Source of the DNA: Mycobacterium spongiae
GTDB taxonomy: Bacteria; Actinomycetota; Actinomycetes; Mycobacteriales; Mycobacteriaceae
Direction: 5' to 3'
NCBI RefSeq assembly: GCF_018278905.1
Contig: NZ_CP046600.1
Coordinates: forward strand, 5,146,001 to 5,210,000
Length of the DNA stretch: 64,000 nt
Positions 59,275 through 64,000 of this stretch are shown here, piece after piece. The translations under genes were made by a program, and so were the position numbers. The notes under the pieces are model-generated. The model did not search any database and was not told the origin of the DNA. It saw only the letters and a list, made by a program, of their open reading frames with translations. Position 1 is the first letter of the stretch, and the number at the start of each line of letters is the position of its first letter.

Positions 59275-60897
59275 TCAGTCCTTGGCGATGTTCTCGTAGT
59301 CGGGAAGACCGTTCCACGTCACCTCGACATTGCCAACCGCCGACGACCAGCCGACCACGCTGATGTAGTCCCAGAGCGGTACTATCGGCATGTCGTGCAA
59401 GAGGATTCGTTGCGCGTCGTTCGCACGAACGTCCGCTTCGCGCAGGGTGGGCGCCGCCTCTGCGGCCGCCAGCGCGGCGTCGAACGCCGGGTTGGAGTAG
59501 CCCACGTCATTGGATCCCGCGCCCGTGGCAAACAGCGGAGCGAGGAATTCGATCAGGGACGGATAGTCACCCTGCCACCCAGCGCGGAACGCGCTGTCGA
59601 TGGTGCGGTTGGTGATCTGGGTGCGGAATCCTGCGAAGGTGGGCTGCGGCGCACCGACCGCGTCGATGCCCAGAACATTCTTGATGTTGTTGGCCACCGC
59701 GTCCACCCACTCGCGGTGACCACTATCAGCGTTGTAGGCGATCGCGTACCGGCCACTCCAGGGCGAGATGGAATCGGCCTGCGCCCAGAGCCGACGGGCT
59801 CGTTCCGGGTCATATCTAAGCACCTCGGTGCCCGGCAGGTCCGGGTCGAAGCCCGGGAGCGAGCGGGCAGTGAAATCTCCGGCCGGGCTGCGAGTTCCGA
59901 CGAAGATCTGCTGGCAGATTTGCGCTCTGTTAATGGAAGCCGAGAGCGCCTGCCGGCGCAACCGGCCCTCCTCGCCACCGAAATGTGCTAGCCGTAGCGG
60001 GGTGTCGAGCGCTTGATTAATCGCCGCCGGCCCGCGAGCGGAGTTTGCACCGAGATCGCGCTCGTAGACCGTCAACGCACTGGGTGGAATCGTGTCCAGG
60101 ACATCGAGATTGCCTGACAACAAGTCGGCGTACGCGGTGTCCAGATTGGCGTAGAACTCAAACCTCAAGCCCTTGTTGTGCGGCTTGCGATTGCCGTGGT
60201 ACTCAGGGTTGGGCACCAGGTCGATCTTGACATTGTGTTCCCAGGCCGGCCCGTCCGAGTCGTCGGCGAGTTTGTACGGGCCGTTGCCAATCGGAGCGCG
60301 CCCAAACGCGGCCATGTCCCGAAACGCCGCGGCCGGCAACGGATAGAACGAACTATGGCCCAGCCGCAACGTGAAGTCGATAGTGGGCGCCTTGAGCAGC
60401 ACGGTGAACTCGAGGTCACTGACAACACGTAATCCGGACATGGTGGTCGGCTGACCCTCGCGCGGGGGGCCGGCGACCTCGTCGAATCCCTCGATTGGAC
60501 TGAAAAAGTGCTGCTGCAGTTGCGCATTCGCACTCAGTGCCCCATAGTTCCACGCGTCGACGAACGAGTGAGCCGTCACCGGCGAGCCATCGCTGAACTT
60601 CCACCCCGGCTTGAGAATGATCCGGTAGCGAACGTTATCGGTGGTTTCGATGGCCTGGGCGACCTCCAGCGACGGTTCTCCCCTCGCGTCATAGGACATC
60701 AGGCCGGCGAACAGCCGATCAATGATCCGCCCGCCATTGCTGTCATTAGTGCCGGTCGGAATCAAGGGGTTCGGCGGCTCCCCACCATTGACAACTACTA
60801 CCTCAGGGCTAAGGATCCCGCCCCCGCACCCGACCACCGACGCCAACCCCAATAATCCGGCAGCAAGAACGGCCAGCGTGGCCCACATCCGGAGCAT
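59275..60897 (-). CDS. dppA: Dipeptide ABC transporter substrate-binding lipoprotein DppA
   Basis: 540 codons from the ATG at 60897 (MLRMWATLAVLAAG). Signal peptide with lipobox VVGC gives lipidated cysteine near residue 24. Family SBP_bac_5: NGGEPPNPLIPTGTNDSNGGRIIDRLFAGL and LKPGWKFSDGSPVTAHSFVDAWNYG are the conserved N-terminal regions. Typical length. The lipoprotein captures peptides outside the membrane. It is the first gene of dppABCD. Confidence 0.95.
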   Translation of the reverse strand: MLRMWATLAVLAAGLLGLASVVGCGGGILSPEVVVVNGGEPPNPLIPTGTNDSNGGRIIDRLFAGLMSYDARGEPSLEVAQAIETTDNVRYRIILKPGWKFSDGSPVTAHSFVDAWNYGALSANAQLQQHFFSPIEGFDEVAGPPREGQPTTMSGLRVVSDLEFTVLLKAPTIDFTLRLGHSSFYPLPAAAFRDMAAFGRAPIGNGPYKLADDSDGPAWEHNVKIDLVPNPEYHGNRKPHNKGLRFEFYANLDTAYADLLSGNLDVLDTIPPSALTVYERDLGANSARGPAAINQALDTPLRLAHFGGEEGRLRRQALSASINRAQICQQIFVGTRSPAGDFTARSLPGFDPDLPGTEVLRYDPERARRLWAQADSISPWSGRYAIAYNADSGHREWVDAVANNIKNVLGIDAVGAPQPTFAGFRTQITNRTIDSAFRAGWQGDYPSLIEFLAPLFATGAGSNDVGYSNPAFDAALAAAEAAPTLREADVRANDAQRILLHDMPIVPLWDYISVVGWSSAVGNVEVTWNGLPDYENIAKD

Positions 60898-60992
60898 GAC
60901 AGCGACCCTACTGCGCCTAGTACCAACGCTGCCGGATCCAGACGGCGCCGGCCCTCGACGGCGCGCCGGTCCCACCTGCCTAGAATCCCCCA

Positions 60993-61412
60993 ATGACCGC
61001 CACCTTCCTCGCAGCACCCGACGCCGTCTTTCGGACCGGGTATTTGGTCGCTGCGCTCGGCGTTCCCACGGTGGGATGGATCCTCCTGATCGTCGGGCTC
61101 AAGCAGCGCTCTCGTGGCCGTCCGCAACCTGGCGCCCGCTCCACCAACCACCCTGCGTCGCCGCCGGAGAAATCGGCTGGTACCCGACTGATTCTCGTGG
61201 GGGCGGTGCTCATGGCGTTGGGTGTGCTGGCGATCATCGCGCGGCTGGCCACCGCGGATCCGGCGCCGTCCGAGGGGTCTCTGGGCAGAGAGTGGAGCAA
61301 ACGACCACACGTCCTCGCTTCGACCACGTGCGGGCTTGCCACTAACGGTGAGCCCCGAGCCCCGAGCCCCGCAGCGAGAGTGCTCACCGGTCGGCGGCTC
61401 GGTGCTGATTGA
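60993..61412 (+). CDS. Small membrane protein between dppA and acs
   Basis: 139 codons from the ATG at 60993. Two clear membrane helices (about residues 14-36, GYLVAALGVPTVGWILLIVGL, and 62-84, LILVGAVLMALGVLAIIARLA) joined by a basic, Pro-rich loop. The C-terminal 55 residues are Arg/Pro-rich and may be disordered or not truly part of the protein. I recall no annotated counterpart at this place in H37Rv. The sharp membrane pattern argues that it is coding. It is divergent from dppA and upstream of acs on the same strand. Confidence 0.6.
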   Translation: MTATFLAAPDAVFRTGYLVAALGVPTVGWILLIVGLKQRSRGRPQPGARSTNHPASPPEKSAGTRLILVGAVLMALGVLAIIARLATADPAPSEGSLGREWSKRPHVLASTTCGLATNGEPRAPSPAARVLTGRRLGAD

Positions 61413-61495
61413 CCCGCACTAGGCTCGTCTAGCGACCGGACGCCCAGCTACCGACTATGGACTCGCCTTAGCGAGGCGCAGCAGAGGAGAAACCA

Positions 61496-63448
<1,953 letters not shown>

Positions 63449-63504
63449 TGCGACGGTCTTGAGGGCGCAACGCATTACATCGCAACGCATTACATTGAGC
63501 CGGC

Positions 63505-64000
63505 TCACGCCGGTACTGGCACAAACCCGGCCCCCGGCCGGTCTTTCTCGTTGATGTCGGCCAAGGCCGCATTGATCGACACCACCACCGCCGGGGTATG
63601 CAACGGGATGTATTTGGTGATGCAACTAGGCAAGTCATCGCTGAAAGCGCCGTGGATCATCCCGACCAACAGGTTGTTGACAGTCACCGGCGCCCCGGAG
63701 TCGCCAGGGCCGCCGCAGACCTGCATGACGATGGTGCCGGGGTCTTGGCCCGGACCCCAGGTGACGCCGCACGAGTTGCCGGTCGTACGTCCCTGTTTGC
63801 AGGCGATCTGGCCGAAAGTTGGATCCGGCCCGATGCCGTTGATGACAAAGCCGTCGTAGTTGGCCACCGGGGTCACCTTGGCCGGATCGAACCTGATTAC
63901 GGCGTAGTCGAGGTTGTCGTTACCAGCAACCATCACGCCCAGCGGCCCGGCGCTTTCGGCGCTCTCTGAGGCGACTTCGGCCCCTGGTCCCCCGCAGTGT
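63505..64000 (-). CDS. Secreted trypsin-like serine protease (Rv3668c-like), 5' end cut by window
   Basis: The last 164 codons are visible. At the window edge the frame reads HCGGPG, the catalytic-histidine region. DYAVIRFDP supplies a candidate catalytic Asp, and CGGPGDSGAPV is the catalytic serine motif, followed by LLVGMIHG. Cysteines in ACKQGRTTGNSCGV and VCGGPGDSGAP suggest disulfides, fitting an exported protein. Chymotrypsin-fold protease. Signal peptide and N-terminus are outside the window. Convergent with acs; a 15-bp direct repeat (CGCAACGCATTACAT) lies at 63466-63495 between the two stops. Confidence 0.88.
   Translation of the reverse strand, partial: HCGGPGAEVASESAESAGPLGVMVAGNDNLDYAVIRFDPAKVTPVANYDGFVINGIGPDPTFGQIACKQGRTTGNSCGVTWGPGQDPGTIVMQVCGGPGDSGAPVTVNNLLVGMIHGAFSDDLPSCITKYIPLHTPAVVVSINAALADINEKDRPGAGFVPVPA

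Noticed and set aside
63466-63495. 15-bp direct repeat CGCAACGCATTACAT x2 between acs and the protease gene
   Set aside because: Too short and simple to call a mobile element or attachment site; likely slippage.

Overview
The window is high-GC mycobacterial chromosome. Gene content and order follow the M. tuberculosis H37Rv segment from about Rv3603c to Rv3668c: the folate operon with ftsH, the RD8-type ephA/esx/PPE/PE block, hpt-tilS, ppa, galE1, topA, cspA, the Rv3654c-Rv3660c tad-like cluster, dppABCD and acs. From memory the proteins look clearly diverged from H37Rv, and several H37Rv islands are missing. That suggests a slow-growing relative of the M. tuberculosis complex rather than a complex member. 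This is inference; no database was searched.

Layout. 1-7416 is a minus-strand operon running from ftsH through folE-folP1-folB-folK to two membrane proteins and an NAD(P)-binding protein cut by the window edge. 7483-7814 is a tandem hairpin-repeat array where H37Rv carries Rv3611-espACD, and no esp genes lie here. 8008-11185 is a plus-strand operon of epoxide hydrolase, luciferase-like monooxygenase and an extra zinc dehydrogenase. 11194-15228 is a minus-strand ESX cargo cluster (esxV/esxW-like) behind two near-identical PE-PPE pairs. 15955-20793 holds lpqG, hpt, tilS, a zincin-like protein and a D-Ala-D-Ala carboxypeptidase. A second repeat array separates the last from ppa. 23054-28260 is a cell-envelope glycosylation block (flippase-like protein, ppgS, its small partner, galE1, a polytopic membrane protein), ending at a tRNA-Thr(CGT). 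28413-35553 holds holB, an adenylate cyclase, topA, Rv3647c and cspA.

35683-43906 is a rearranged region. The 5' part of a DEAD/DEAH helicase gene has been duplicated and decayed, and two full PE_PGRS genes flank the intact helicase. After the Rv3651-like gene comes the most striking locus, 45239-47990: a tightly coupled three-gene operon of a prolipoprotein diacylglyceryltransferase (Lgt) homologue, a small Pro-rich membrane protein, and a radical SAM enzyme. The radical SAM protein has the cysteine layout of the COG1964 family that includes the archaeal tetraether (membrane-spanning lipid) synthase. I recall no such operon at this site in H37Rv. It sits directly downstream of the tad-like pilus cluster (48118-52724).

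Two structured small RNAs flank the Rv3661-like phosphatase: a 6C/B11-type RNA on the minus strand (about 53036-53134) and a candidate Ms1/MTS2823 RNA on the plus strand (about 54335-54640). The right end is the dpp peptide-transport operon, with a MIRU-like 54-bp repeat inserted at the dppC/dppD junction, then a small membrane protein, acs, and a secreted serine protease cut by the window edge.
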